This document shows positions 38,664 through 47,466 of a stretch of 64,000 nt of DNA, piece after piece (the first letter of the stretch is position 1; every line of letters starts with the position of its first letter). The DNA comes from Mycobacterium sp. E2479. Lineage in GTDB: Bacteria > Actinomycetota > Actinomycetes > Mycobacteriales > Mycobacteriaceae. The translations under genes and the position numbers were made by a program. The notes below the pieces were generated by a model. It was given only the letters and a program-made list of their open reading frames with translations, did not search any database and was not told the origin of the DNA. The DNA lies in contig NZ_LZJR01000068.1 of assembly GCF_001667925.1 (NCBI RefSeq), positions 62,001 to 126,000 on the forward strand. The letters are read 5' to 3'.

Positions 38664-39827
38664 TTATCCAGGGTTGGCGTCGACCGCCAGCCCCAGCTCG
38701 TCGAGGATCTCTGCGGTATGGGCACCGAGCTCGGGCGCCGGCCCGGCAACGCGGCCGGGTGTCTGGGAGAACCAGGTGGGCACCCCCGGGAAGCGCACCG
38801 GGCCATGCGGACTGTCCACCGTCTCGAACATGCCGACGGCGTTGAGATGCGGATCGTCGAACAGAGCGCCGGGCGTGTTCAGCGGCGCGGCCGGAATCTC
38901 GAGTTCGTGCAGCAACTCCAACCACTGGGCGGTGGAACGCTCTTTCATGGTTTTGGCCAGCAGTCCGTAGACGGTGTCGATCTCGCGGGCGCGCTGTTCC
39001 AACGTCGAATACACCTCGCTGGCCCACGGTGGTTGCACGGCTTTCATGAAGGCGTCCCAGTGCTTGTCGTTGTAGATCAGCGCTGCGATGTAACCGTCGC
39101 TGGTGCGATACGGGCGGCGGTTCGGCGCCACGGTTCGTGGATACACCGCGGGGCCGAGGGGAGGGTCGAACAGCGCGCCGTTGGCGTGTTCGACGAGCAT
39201 GAACGAGGCCATCGTCTCGAACATGGCGACCTCGACTTCTTGTCCCTGTCCGGTGCGTTCGCGATGGAACAACGCCATCGTCGTCGCATACAGTGCGGTC
39301 AGTCCGGCGATCTTGTCAGCCATGATGGTGCCGACGTAATCGGCCTCGCCGGTCAATTGCTGTTGGACCGCGGGCAGCCCGCATTCGGCCTGGATGGTGT
39401 CGTCATAGGCGGGGCGGTCGCGGTCGGGCCCGCGACGCCCGTATCCATAGCAATTCGTGTAGATGACGGGGGGATTGATCGCGGCGACATCATCGTAGCC
39501 GAAGCCGAGTTTGGTAATTGCTTTGGCGCGCATCGAGTGGATGAACACGTCGGCGGTCTCGGCGAGAGCGCGTAATGCGCGGGCTCCGGCGTCGGTTTGC
39601 AGGTCCAGCACGATGCTGCGCTTGCCGCGGTTGACGTTGACGAACACCCCGCTCATGCCCGGGGCCGGGCCCACCGAGATGTAGCGGGTGTTATCACCTT
39701 GTGGTGGTTCGACTTTGATCACGTCGGCGCCCATGTCGGCCATGATCTGTGTGCAATACGGCCCCATCACCATCGCGGTGAGGTCGATAACCCGCATACC
39801 GGCCATCGGGCCCCTCGGGCTAGCCAT
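38664..39827 (-). CDS. CaiB/BaiF family III CoA-transferase
   Basis: This 387-aa enzyme moves CoA between carboxylic acids through aspartyl-anhydride chemistry. Hallmarks are MRVIDLTAMVMGPYCTQIMADMGADVIKVEPP in the first 42 residues (in parts), NRGKRSIVLDL, and the catalytic Asp171 in GTIMADKIAGLTAL. The ATG at 39827 overlaps the preceding SDR stop by 8 bp (ATGGCTAG); an upstream in-frame start lies deep in the SDR gene. It likely activates an acid made by the Rieske/BVMO steps so that it can be degraded as a CoA ester. Confidence 0.88.
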   Translation of the reverse strand: MASPRGPMAGMRVIDLTAMVMGPYCTQIMADMGADVIKVEPPQGDNTRYISVGPAPGMSGVFVNVNRGKRSIVLDLQTDAGARALRALAETADVFIHSMRAKAITKLGFGYDDVAAINPPVIYTNCYGYGRRGPDRDRPAYDDTIQAECGLPAVQQQLTGEADYVGTIMADKIAGLTALYATTMALFHRERTGQGQEVEVAMFETMASFMLVEHANGALFDPPLGPAVYPRTVAPNRRPYRTSDGYIAALIYNDKHWDAFMKAVQPPWASEVYSTLEQRAREIDTVYGLLAKTMKERSTAQWLELLHELEIPAAPLNTPGALFDDPHLNAVGMFETVDSPHGPVRFPGVPTWFSQTPGRVAGPAPELGAHTAEILDELGLAVDANPG

Positions 39828-40770
39828 TGGGCGCTCCCTGGTCCGCGAAGCGGTGCGCCAGCTCGAAGCTGTAGCGGATGTGCTGATTGTGTCCGTCGGG
39901 GACAACCGGAAAGATCAGTGGCGCCTCGACGTGTCGGATCGCATCCAGATGGCTCCCGACTTCCTCGATCGTCCATGACGATCGGCACACGCCGGGGCTC
40001 TCCGCGATCACCGCCCGCGCCACGCGACCCGCCAACGCGATGAACAGTTCACCGGTCACCGAGCACGACTCGTGCGAAAGCCAGCCCACCACGGGTGCAA
40101 CGAGTTCGGCGCCCATCGGGGGATAGGACGACGTGTCGATGCCTTCGGCCATACGCGTCACCGCGGCCGGCACGATCACGTTGCACCGCACGCCCTCCGC
40201 GGCGCCTTCGAGCGCGGCGACGTTCGACAGCCCGATCACGCCGGCCTTGGCCGCCGCGTAGTTTGCCACGTTGTGGTTGCCGTACAGGCCGCCGATCGAC
40301 GACGTCAGCACGATGCGACCGTAGCCCGCCTCGCACATGACCGGAAATGCCGGCCGCACAACGTTGAACGCGCCGCGTAAGTGCACGTCCAACACGGCCT
40401 CGAAATCCTCGTAGCTCATCTCCTTGAGCGACCCGCGACGGACGTTGCCGGCGTTGTGAATCAGAATGTCAATGCCGCCGTAGCGCTCCTGCGCCGCCGC
40501 GATGATGGACTCGCCGCCTGTGCGGGTCGCAACTGACACGCTGCATGCCACGGCCTCGCCCCCGGCCGCCGCGATCTCCGCGACCACCCGTTCGGCCGGA
40601 CCGGCGTCCACCCCGTCGCCGTCGAGGCCGCCGCCGGCATCGTTGACGACCACCTTCGCCCCACGCGAGGCGAGTAGCTTCGCGTAGGCGCGACCCAGTC
40701 CGCGGCCTGCGCCGGTCACCACGGCTACACGGCCATCGAATCGCAGTTGCGCTGAAAGGGTTTTGCTCAA
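39820..40770 (-). CDS. SDR dehydrogenase with C-terminal extension
   Basis: This 316-aa short-chain dehydrogenase is of the peroxisomal multifunctional-enzyme type. The cofactor motif is TGAGRGLGRAYAKLLASRGA, with VVVNDAGGG after strand 2 as in 17-beta-HSD4-like SDRs. The catalytic set is Ser in LTSSIGG and Tyr-Lys in YAAAKAG. About 60 residues follow the normal end. The start is a TTG at 40770, giving the TTGA overlap with the BVMO stop. A longer upstream frame would lie inside the monooxygenase and reads as arginine-rich shadow sequence. It probably oxidises a hydroxyacyl intermediate. Confidence 0.82.
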   Translation of the reverse strand: MSKTLSAQLRFDGRVAVVTGAGRGLGRAYAKLLASRGAKVVVNDAGGGLDGDGVDAGPAERVVAEIAAAGGEAVACSVSVATRTGGESIIAAAQERYGGIDILIHNAGNVRRGSLKEMSYEDFEAVLDVHLRGAFNVVRPAFPVMCEAGYGRIVLTSSIGGLYGNHNVANYAAAKAGVIGLSNVAALEGAAEGVRCNVIVPAAVTRMAEGIDTSSYPPMGAELVAPVVGWLSHESCSVTGELFIALAGRVARAVIAESPGVCRSSWTIEEVGSHLDAIRHVEAPLIFPVVPDGHNQHIRYSFELAHRFADQGAPNG

Positions 40771-42614
40771 GTGCCGAGCACCAACCCGTCCAGGTCGCCC
40801 TTGTCGCGCCACACCCGCAGCAGGTCCTCGAAGGCGTAGAAGCCGGGTCCATACGGCTCGCCCAGGTGTGACCGGATTCCTTCTCCACCGCCACCGCCTT
40901 CGTTGTTGTAATAGCCGGGCGTGCACTGGGCGTCGAACGCCGAGTTGTCGATCGCGGTGTCCCGGATCGTCGCGCACCACTGTTCTTGCGCTGCTCGGCT
41001 GGGCTCCACCGTGGTCGCCCCCCGCTTCAGCGCTTCGGCGATGATGTAGGCGATGTGCTCGCCCTGCAGCTCGTAGTTGGCGGCGATGTTGGCGGAGATG
41101 CCGACTTGGGTGAAGCCGGTATAGAACTGGTTCGGGAATCCACGGCTGGTCATCCCGTGCAGCGTCTTGTAACCGTCGCTCCAGTGGTCGAACAATGACA
41201 GGCCGTCGCGCCCCTCGATCGTCTCGATCGAGTACCGGCGGCTGATCTCAGTGGTGATTTCGAAGCCGCTGGCATAGATGATGCAGTCGACCTCGTACTC
41301 GATACCATTGGCGACCAATCCCTTCTCCGTCGCCCGCTCGACGCCTTTGCTCGAGGACACGTCGACCAGCGTGACATTCGGACGGTTGAAACTGGGCAGG
41401 TAATCGTCGTTGGAACAGGGCCGCTTACACAGGAAGCGGTAATAGGGTTTGAGCGCTTCGGCGGTCGCCTCATCCTCGATCAGGGTGTCGATGCGGCGGC
41501 GCAGCCGCTCCATGATCTTGTAGTCCTCTTCCTCCCGGATGGCCATGAACTCCTCGGGGGTCATCGCAGCGGGGTCGTCCAGGGCGAGCACCCGAGCCGC
41601 GGTGTTGCGACCGAGCTCGGTCCAGAAGTCGCACACCAGATCCGGTTGGCCCAGGGCCATGCCCTCGAACGTCCACGAGTGGAAGTTGCGTTGTCGCTCC
41701 CGCTGCCACCCGGGCCGCAGCGTCTTGACCCAGGCCGGATCGGTCGTGGTGTTGTTGCGCGCGTCGACGGTGGACGGCGTCCGCTGAAATACGTAGAGAT
41801 GCTTGGCATCACGGGCGAGGAAGGGCACGATCTGGATGCCGGTGGCGCCGGTGCCGACGACCGCGACGCGCTTGTCGGCCAGCTTGTGCAGGTTGCCGCT
41901 GACGTCCCCGCCGGTGTAGTCGTAATCCCATCGCGACGAATGAAAGCTGTGTCCGCCAAACGCTTTGATGTCAGGGATGCCGGGCAGTTTCGGCCGGTGG
42001 AACGGGCCCGACGCCAGCACCACGAACCGGGCGCGGATGTCGTCGTCGCGGTTGGTGCTGATCCGCCACCGCTTGATCTCCGCGTCCCAACGCAGATCGT
42101 GTACCTGGGTGGACAAGATCGCCGAATCATATAGGCCGAAGTGCTTGCCGATGTTGCGGCAATGCTGATAGATCTCGGTGCCGTCGGCGAACTTCTTCGA
42201 AGGCATGAAATCCAGCTCTTCGAGAAGAGGGATATAACAGTAGGATTCGTTGTCGCATTGGATTCCCGGATACCGGTTCCAGTACCACACGCCGCCGAAG
42301 TCGCCGCCGAGCTCGATGATCCGGACGTCGTCGACGCCGGCCTTCTTCAGGTGGGCGGCCGACAGCAGCCCCCCGAAGCCACCGCCGAGCACCGCGACGT
42401 CGATGTCCTCGGCAATCGGCTCGCGCGGCGTCGCGGGGGTGTAGGGATCGACTTCGTAGTAACCGGCGAAGTCGTCCTCCAATTCTATGTACTGCTTGGA
42501 TCCTTCCTTGCGCAGCCGCTTTCCTCGCTCGTGAGCGTATTTCTCGCGCAGCGCGGCGATGTCGATGTCATCGGGCGTCTGTGTGGGCCCGCAACCGTCC
42601 TGGTACATCGTCAT
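40767..42614 (-). CDS. Baeyer-Villiger-type FAD monooxygenase
   Basis: This 615-aa flavoprotein inserts oxygen next to a ketone. It has an N-terminal extension of about 70 residues, the FAD motif VLGGGFGGLLSA (77-82), the class-defining fingerprint FGGHSFHSSRWD (219-230, FxGxxxHxxxW[P/D]) and the NADPH motif VVGTGATGIQIVPFL. FASGFEITTE-like sequence (YASGFEITTE) and a C-terminal tail ending the usual 600-aa form complete it. The ATG overlaps the Rieske stop (ATGA). Its partner genes suggest a ring ketone formed after hydroxylation, for example in terpenoid or steroid-like breakdown. Substrate is not determinable. Confidence 0.9.
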   Translation of the reverse strand: MTMYQDGCGPTQTPDDIDIAALREKYAHERGKRLRKEGSKQYIELEDDFAGYYEVDPYTPATPREPIAEDIDVAVLGGGFGGLLSAAHLKKAGVDDVRIIELGGDFGGVWYWNRYPGIQCDNESYCYIPLLEELDFMPSKKFADGTEIYQHCRNIGKHFGLYDSAILSTQVHDLRWDAEIKRWRISTNRDDDIRARFVVLASGPFHRPKLPGIPDIKAFGGHSFHSSRWDYDYTGGDVSGNLHKLADKRVAVVGTGATGIQIVPFLARDAKHLYVFQRTPSTVDARNNTTTDPAWVKTLRPGWQRERQRNFHSWTFEGMALGQPDLVCDFWTELGRNTAARVLALDDPAAMTPEEFMAIREEEDYKIMERLRRRIDTLIEDEATAEALKPYYRFLCKRPCSNDDYLPSFNRPNVTLVDVSSSKGVERATEKGLVANGIEYEVDCIIYASGFEITTEISRRYSIETIEGRDGLSLFDHWSDGYKTLHGMTSRGFPNQFYTGFTQVGISANIAANYELQGEHIAYIIAEALKRGATTVEPSRAAQEQWCATIRDTAIDNSAFDAQCTPGYYNNEGGGGGEGIRSHLGEPYGPGFYAFEDLLRVWRDKGDLDGLVLGT

Positions 42615-44011
42615 GCCCGTGAATGCTCCTCACCTGAAAGTTTCCGCGGTTCACCGGCGCCCATATACTTCGACAGTTGGTAGTGCAGATTGACGGTGCT
42701 GCGCTCGCGATACGGATTGGGCTTGGTGCCGGGGAAGCCCAAAGACTTCATACCCTGCTGCACGGCGGCCATGTTGGAGAAGTCCTGCGGCAGCACCGAG
42801 CGCCACCTGGGGTCGCCGACCGGTGTGTACTCCCAGTGTGTCTGCGGCTCCTGGCCTTTCGGATACAGCTCGAAGACGGATACCTCGAAGATGCACCTGT
42901 CCGGGTTATAGCTGGGATGCGGGCGCGCGCCGTAGCACAGCGCGCTGGTCAGACCCTGGCCGATCTGGAAGTTCGGGAAGATCTGCCATGCGGTGCCGGC
43001 CTGCCCGAGGATGTCGGCGGGGATCGTCGGCCAGATCACCCCGCGGGCTTCGTCGTCGCGGCGCGCAGACGCCAGCCAGTGCTCGAGAACCTTGTCGGCC
43101 GGTGTCCCCTCGGGCAATTCGTGAACCAGTCGCTTGGCGGCGTTCACCAGCGTCTGGGTGGTGGTGGCGTTGGTTTCCTCCATCGTGTACACCTGCATCT
43201 CCGCAGTCGAGACACGAGGATCGGCGCCGGTGCCAAGGCGGATCTTGGACTTGGTCGCTTCCATCTCCTCGGGCGCGTCGTAGCCGATATGACTGTGCTT
43301 GCCTTGGGCTTTCGCCCATCCCTTGAACTCGCCGAACTTGTTGAACTCCGGATGGGTGGTGTAGACATGGTAGGTCTCGTTGAACGCCTCCAGCGCGACC
43401 TTCCAGTTGCAGTCGAAATCCAGCCACCTGCGCCATTTGTAGCGCATGTTCTCCAGCCCGAATGGGTCCAGAATCTTCGCGGCGGGGAACAGGTAGTCGC
43501 CCAGCGGCTCACAGTCGGGGTCCATGTTGATCCACAACCAACCGCCCCAGGTGTCGACTCGAACGGGTCGAAGGTGGGTGTTGTCGGGCGTGAGGGCGTC
43601 CCGCCAGTCCTGTTGTTCGCGGATATGGGTGCACGTGCCGTCCAGGCCGTAGGTCCAGCCGTGGAAGCCGCAAACAAACGACTTTCGGGTTCGCGCACAG
43701 GCGTTCTTGGCGCCCGCGGGGGTGTCGATCAGGCGGCGGCCGCGGTGCATGCAGACATTGTGGTGTGCGTGGAATTCCCGCTCGCCGGTGCGCACGACGA
43801 TGATCGAGTCGTCGAGAATGTCGTAGGTCAGGTAACTGCCGACCTCGGGCAGCTCCTCGACGCGGCCGATCTGCTGCCAGACCTTGCGCCATAGCTTGTC
43901 GCGCTCGGCGCGGGCATATTCCTCCGAGATGTATGCCTCGACCCCGATCGTCATCGGCTGCGAGAGTTCCTCGCCCGCTTCGGGATTCAAGCCCTTGTCC
44001 AGGTCGGTCAT
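42611..44011 (-). CDS. Rieske non-haem iron oxygenase, alpha subunit
   Basis: This 466-aa oxygenase has a Rieske [2Fe-2S] centre with Cys87/His89 (NVCMHRG) and Cys114/His117 (FVCGFHGWTYG). The mononuclear iron site is His215 and His220 in EAFNETYHVYTTHPEF. Such enzymes hydroxylate rings or demethylate. No ferredoxin or reductase gene lies nearby, so electron donors must come from elsewhere. Its ATG overlaps the preceding SDR stop by ATGA, and its stop overlaps the BVMO start. The long loop rich in SARRDDEARG is unusual. Substrate unknown. Confidence 0.9.
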   Translation of the reverse strand: MTDLDKGLNPEAGEELSQPMTIGVEAYISEEYARAERDKLWRKVWQQIGRVEELPEVGSYLTYDILDDSIIVVRTGEREFHAHHNVCMHRGRRLIDTPAGAKNACARTRKSFVCGFHGWTYGLDGTCTHIREQQDWRDALTPDNTHLRPVRVDTWGGWLWINMDPDCEPLGDYLFPAAKILDPFGLENMRYKWRRWLDFDCNWKVALEAFNETYHVYTTHPEFNKFGEFKGWAKAQGKHSHIGYDAPEEMEATKSKIRLGTGADPRVSTAEMQVYTMEETNATTTQTLVNAAKRLVHELPEGTPADKVLEHWLASARRDDEARGVIWPTIPADILGQAGTAWQIFPNFQIGQGLTSALCYGARPHPSYNPDRCIFEVSVFELYPKGQEPQTHWEYTPVGDPRWRSVLPQDFSNMAAVQQGMKSLGFPGTKPNPYRERSTVNLHYQLSKYMGAGEPRKLSGEEHSRA

Positions 44012-44874
44012 CGGATCCTCCTAATCGCCGCGCGGAAGGATTCGTCTTTGAGGAACAACGACGTGTTGTCGGCGCCGAGGTGACTCCACTTGAGGTCCAG
44101 GCCGCCGTCTACGAGCAGCGTCTGGCCGGTGATATAGCTCGACATCTCCGAAAGCAAAAAGAGGATGGCGCGGGCCTGCTCCTCGGGACGCCCACGGCGG
44201 CCCATCGCGATCGCCTGCCGGTCTCGCTCGGGGTCCTCGTCGACGTAGGTGCGCGAAGCCGCCGTCTCGGTGACACCGGGCGCCACAGCGTTGACCCGAA
44301 TCCCGGCCTGCGCCAACTCGAGGGCCATGGTGCGGGTCATCGCGGCGATCGCGGCCTTGGCCGTTCCGTAGGCGATGTGGAAAGGCGCGGTGTTCATGCC
44401 GCTGATCGAGGAGATCGACACGATCGACCCATGCTGTTGCCGCGCGACGAGTTCATTTGCCACGGCCTGGCTCATGAAGAACGCGGTTTCGAGGTTGTCG
44501 GCGAAGATCTTGCGCCAGTCGCCGCGCGCCACCCGGGTCGACGGCATCCACGTCGACGGCTCCGCGCCGCCGGCCACATTGACCAGACCGTACACACTGC
44601 CGTCCGTTTGGCGCGTGTGGTCGATCACCGTGGCGATACCCTCATCGGTCGAAGCGTCGGCGGCGACGGGCACCACCGCCAGCCCCTGCTGCGCCAGCGG
44701 AGCGATGTGCTCGTCGAGGTTCTCCTTGGACCGGCTCACCGCGATCACGGTGGCCCCGGCCCGGGCGGTCATGGCCGTGACGGTCGTGCCGATGCCGCCC
44801 CCGCCGGCGCCGGACACCACCACGACGCGACCGTCGAGCCCCAAAAGGTTCACGTGATCATCGTGATCGGCCAT
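44008..44874 (-). CDS. SDR dehydrogenase, first gene of the minus catabolic operon
   Basis: This 288-aa short-chain dehydrogenase has the cofactor segment VSGAGGGGIGTTVTAMTARAGA (written in parts: VSGAGGGGIGTT), Asn in LVNVAGG, Ser in SISSISG, and Tyr-Lys in YGTAKAA. It ends in DGGLDLKW plus a short tail. The first glycine motif has an extra glycine compared with the usual TGxxxGIG. The ATG at 44874 follows AAAGCAGG and is the 5'-most gene facing the palindromic operators, so it leads the operon. It probably converts a hydroxyl to a ketone for the BVMO. Confidence 0.85.
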   Translation of the reverse strand: MADHDDHVNLLGLDGRVVVVSGAGGGGIGTTVTAMTARAGATVIAVSRSKENLDEHIAPLAQQGLAVVPVAADASTDEGIATVIDHTRQTDGSVYGLVNVAGGAEPSTWMPSTRVARGDWRKIFADNLETAFFMSQAVANELVARQQHGSIVSISSISGMNTAPFHIAYGTAKAAIAAMTRTMALELAQAGIRVNAVAPGVTETAASRTYVDEDPERDRQAIAMGRRGRPEEQARAILFLLSEMSSYITGQTLLVDGGLDLKWSHLGADNTSLFLKDESFRAAIRRIR

Positions 44875-44931
44875 GACCTGCTTTCCCCCGCCGCCGACGC
44901 GGCAGCGTCCGCAGCGGGATCGGCTAACTTA

Positions 44932-44945
44932 TTTGTCCGGACAAA
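44932..44945. promoter_or_regulatory. Palindromic operator candidate, site A
   Basis: TTTGTCCGGACAAA is a perfect 14-bp palindrome in the 219-bp intergene between the two divergent catabolic operons. The GTCnnGAC core resembles HutC/GntR-type operators such as the DasR site GTCTAGAC. A HutC-type GntR gene is encoded in the plus-strand operon. Confidence 0.6.
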
Positions 44946-45028
44946 ATATTGCGTTCTGTCCATTGGAGAACACTATTCCCATCGCTGGACTGCGCTGTCA
45001 AGGTCGGCCCGGCCTGCGTCGGCGGCTA

Positions 45029-45041
45029 TTGTCTGGACTAA
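45029..45041. promoter_or_regulatory. Operator candidate, site B
   Basis: TTGTCTGGACTAA repeats site A imperfectly (GTCTGGAC core) about 97 bp away and 53 bp upstream of the beta-propeller gene. Two related sites suggest a shared regulator for both operons. Confidence 0.5.
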
Positions 45042-45093
45042 GAGGAGTTGATAGCGTCCAGCGCAAACGGCTGACGGAAGGACCTCGGCGAGC

Positions 45094-46716
45094 ATGTCCA
45101 ACTCAGGGGCCATCTCAGCGCCGCCCTCGCGGTATGCGCTGCCGCAGCCCATCGACGTCGCCGAGGGCTGGGAGCTCGAACGGGTCACCGCACCCAGCCG
45201 GCTGTTCGGCGCCAACGGTCTGCGCACCGGCCCGGACGGGCGCATTTACATCGCCCAGGTGACCGGCAGTCAGATCAGCGCGCTCGATCACCGCACCGGG
45301 GAACTCGTCATCGCAAGCCCCAAGGGCGGCGACATCGTGGCGCCCGACGACGTCGCGTTCGACGACCGCGGCAATCTGTATGCGACCGAGGTGATGGACG
45401 GCCGGGTCAGCGTGCGCGACACCAACGGCCGGACGCGAGTGCTGCGCGACGACGTGCCGTCCGCCAACGGCATCACGTTTCACCAGGGCCGGTTGTTCAT
45501 CGGCGAATGCCGAGACGGTGGGCGGCTGCTGGAATTCGACCTGGCGGGCGGACCGCCACGGGTGCTCTTGGAGAACGTGCCCTCGCCGAACGCGATGGAG
45601 GTCGGCCCGGACGGCCTGTTGTATTTCCCCGTGATGGGCGCAAACGAGATTTGGCGCGTCCACCCCGACGGCGGCGAGCCGCAGTGTGTCGCAACCGGTC
45701 TCGGCGTGCCCGACTCGGTGAAGTTCGACGCGCAGGGCTACATCGTCTCAACCCAGGTGGCCACCGGTCAGGTGCTGCGCATCGATCCCCGCAGCGGCGA
45801 ACAACGCCTGCTCGCCCAATTGAGCCCGGGCCTGGACAACTGCACCTTGGTCGACGACCGGCTGTTTGTCTCCAACTTCACCGGCGAGATCACCGAGATA
45901 TCGCCGGACGGCACAACGCGATCCGTGTTGGCCGGCGGCCTCAACTGGCCCATGGACCTGGCGGTGGGCCACGACGGGCAGCTCTACATCGCCGACGGCA
46001 CGTACTTCTACGCCGCGCAGCCGGATGGATCCCTGCGCACCGTGGCAATGTTGTTCACCCCCGGCTATCCCGGGTTTCTGCGCGGCCTCACGCCAAGCGG
46101 CCCCGGCGAGTTCGTCGTCACCACGTCCGGCGGCCAGGTCGCCCGTTACCGGCCGGGGGCGAGCGAAACCGAGGTGCTGGCCGACCGTTTCGACCAGCTC
46201 TACGGTGTCGCCCTGAGCGGCGGCGGCGCGGTGTTCGCGGAGTTGGGCACCGGACGGGTGCTGTCGCTGCAATCGGGTGGCGTTCAGGTGCTGGCGAAAG
46301 AGTTGCGTGAGCCGGTCGGGGTGGCGGTCGACGCGGACGGGCTTTGTCTGGTGGCAGAGGCCGGTGCCGGCCGGGTGATCCGCGTGGGCGGGTCGAGGAT
46401 CGAGACCGTGATAGCCGATCTGCAGCGCCCGCAGGGCATTGTGGTCGACGGCGGTGTGCTCTACGTCGTCGACGCCGGAGCCAAGGAGTTGATCGCGTTC
46501 GATATGACCACCGAGGCACGGCGGACGATCGCGTCCGGGCTGCCCATCGGCCCTCCGCCCGGCGTCACGCCGAAGCCACTGCGCGGCATGCCACCGTTCT
46601 CGGGCCCACAGGGGCCCTTCGCCGGCATCGCCGCAGCGACCGACGGAACGCTCTACCTCTCGGCTGACGGCGACGGCAGCGTGCTGGCGCTGCGCCCGAG
46701 CGCGGGCGGACCATGA
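45094..46716 (+). CDS. SMP-30/gluconolactonase-like beta-propeller protein
   Basis: This 540-aa protein is built of repeated propeller blades: GLRTGPDGRIYIAQ, DDVAFDDRGNLYATE, NAMEVGPDGLLYFPV, DLAVGHDGQLYIADGT and GVAVDADGLCLVAEAG. The FDDRGNLYATE-type blades are those of SMP-30/LRE lactonases that open lactones with a divalent metal. The length (540) is about twice a single six-blade SMP-30, so it may hold two propellers or one extended one. AAGGACCTCGGCGAGC precedes the ATG. No signal peptide is seen. A lactone from the BVMO reaction would be a logical substrate, which is an inference. Confidence 0.75.
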   Translation: MSNSGAISAPPSRYALPQPIDVAEGWELERVTAPSRLFGANGLRTGPDGRIYIAQVTGSQISALDHRTGELVIASPKGGDIVAPDDVAFDDRGNLYATEVMDGRVSVRDTNGRTRVLRDDVPSANGITFHQGRLFIGECRDGGRLLEFDLAGGPPRVLLENVPSPNAMEVGPDGLLYFPVMGANEIWRVHPDGGEPQCVATGLGVPDSVKFDAQGYIVSTQVATGQVLRIDPRSGEQRLLAQLSPGLDNCTLVDDRLFVSNFTGEITEISPDGTTRSVLAGGLNWPMDLAVGHDGQLYIADGTYFYAAQPDGSLRTVAMLFTPGYPGFLRGLTPSGPGEFVVTTSGGQVARYRPGASETEVLADRFDQLYGVALSGGGAVFAELGTGRVLSLQSGGVQVLAKELREPVGVAVDADGLCLVAEAGAGRVIRVGGSRIETVIADLQRPQGIVVDGGVLYVVDAGAKELIAFDMTTEARRTIASGLPIGPPPGVTPKPLRGMPPFSGPQGPFAGIAAATDGTLYLSADGDGSVLALRPSAGGP

Positions 46717-47465
46717 TGGTCCAGGCGATCGCGGGCGACCACCGCTACCTCCAGATCGCGCGCACCCTGCGCAAGGAGATCGTCGACGGCGTTTACCCCG
46801 TGGGTTCGCAGTTGCCCACCGAACACCAACTGTGCGAGCGTTTCGCGGTCAGCCGCTACACGATCCGCGAGGCGCTGCGCCGGCTGCGCGAGGACAACCT
46901 GGTGGCTTCCCGCCCGCGGGCCGGCACCCGGGTGGTTCCCCGGCCGGCGTCGAGTTCCTATGCGCAGGACGCGATGTCCATCGATGACCTCCTCGCGTTC
47001 GCCGCCGGGGCGCAGCTGACAATCGAATCCAACGCGATGGTGATAATCGACGACGAGCTCGCCGGCCGGACCGGCCTGGAGGTCGGCACCCAGTGGCTGT
47101 CGGTCCGCGGCTACCGGCAGGCCGACGGCGCGTCGGTTCCGCTGTGCCGGACGGAGTACTACATCAACCGGAGTTTCGCGGCGGTGGGCAGGCTGTTGCA
47201 GCGCCATGCCGGCCCGATATTTCCCTTGATCGAGGACCTTTTCGGTGTGAGCATCGCTCAGCTGCACCAGGAGATCGCTGCCGTCCTGCTCTCCGACGAG
47301 ATGGCAAATGGCCTCGGCGCCGAAGCGGGCACCGCCGCGTTGCAGATGCGGCGCACCTACACGACCTCCGACGGCGAGGTGGCCCAGGTGACGATCAACA
47401 CCCACCTGTCGTCGAGGTTTCGGTACGCGATGACGATGCGTCGCGTGGATGGTCAGGCCGGCTGA
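46713..47465 (+). CDS. GntR-family (HutC subfamily) regulator
   Basis: This 250-aa regulator has an N-terminal winged helix (YLQIARTLRKEIVDGVYPVG in parts, LPTEHQLCERFAVSRYTIREALRRL in parts) and a C-terminal UTRA effector domain with FPLIEDLFGVSIAQLHQEI and an ending RFRYAMTMRR. It starts ATGATG at 46713, overlapping the propeller gene stop. It should sense a pathway metabolite and bind the GTCnnGAC palindromes at 44932 and 45029, so it probably controls both operons. Confidence 0.88.
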   Translation: MMVQAIAGDHRYLQIARTLRKEIVDGVYPVGSQLPTEHQLCERFAVSRYTIREALRRLREDNLVASRPRAGTRVVPRPASSSYAQDAMSIDDLLAFAAGAQLTIESNAMVIIDDELAGRTGLEVGTQWLSVRGYRQADGASVPLCRTEYYINRSFAAVGRLLQRHAGPIFPLIEDLFGVSIAQLHQEIAAVLLSDEMANGLGAEAGTAALQMRRTYTTSDGEVAQVTINTHLSSRFRYAMTMRRVDGQAG

Positions 47466-47466
47466 G

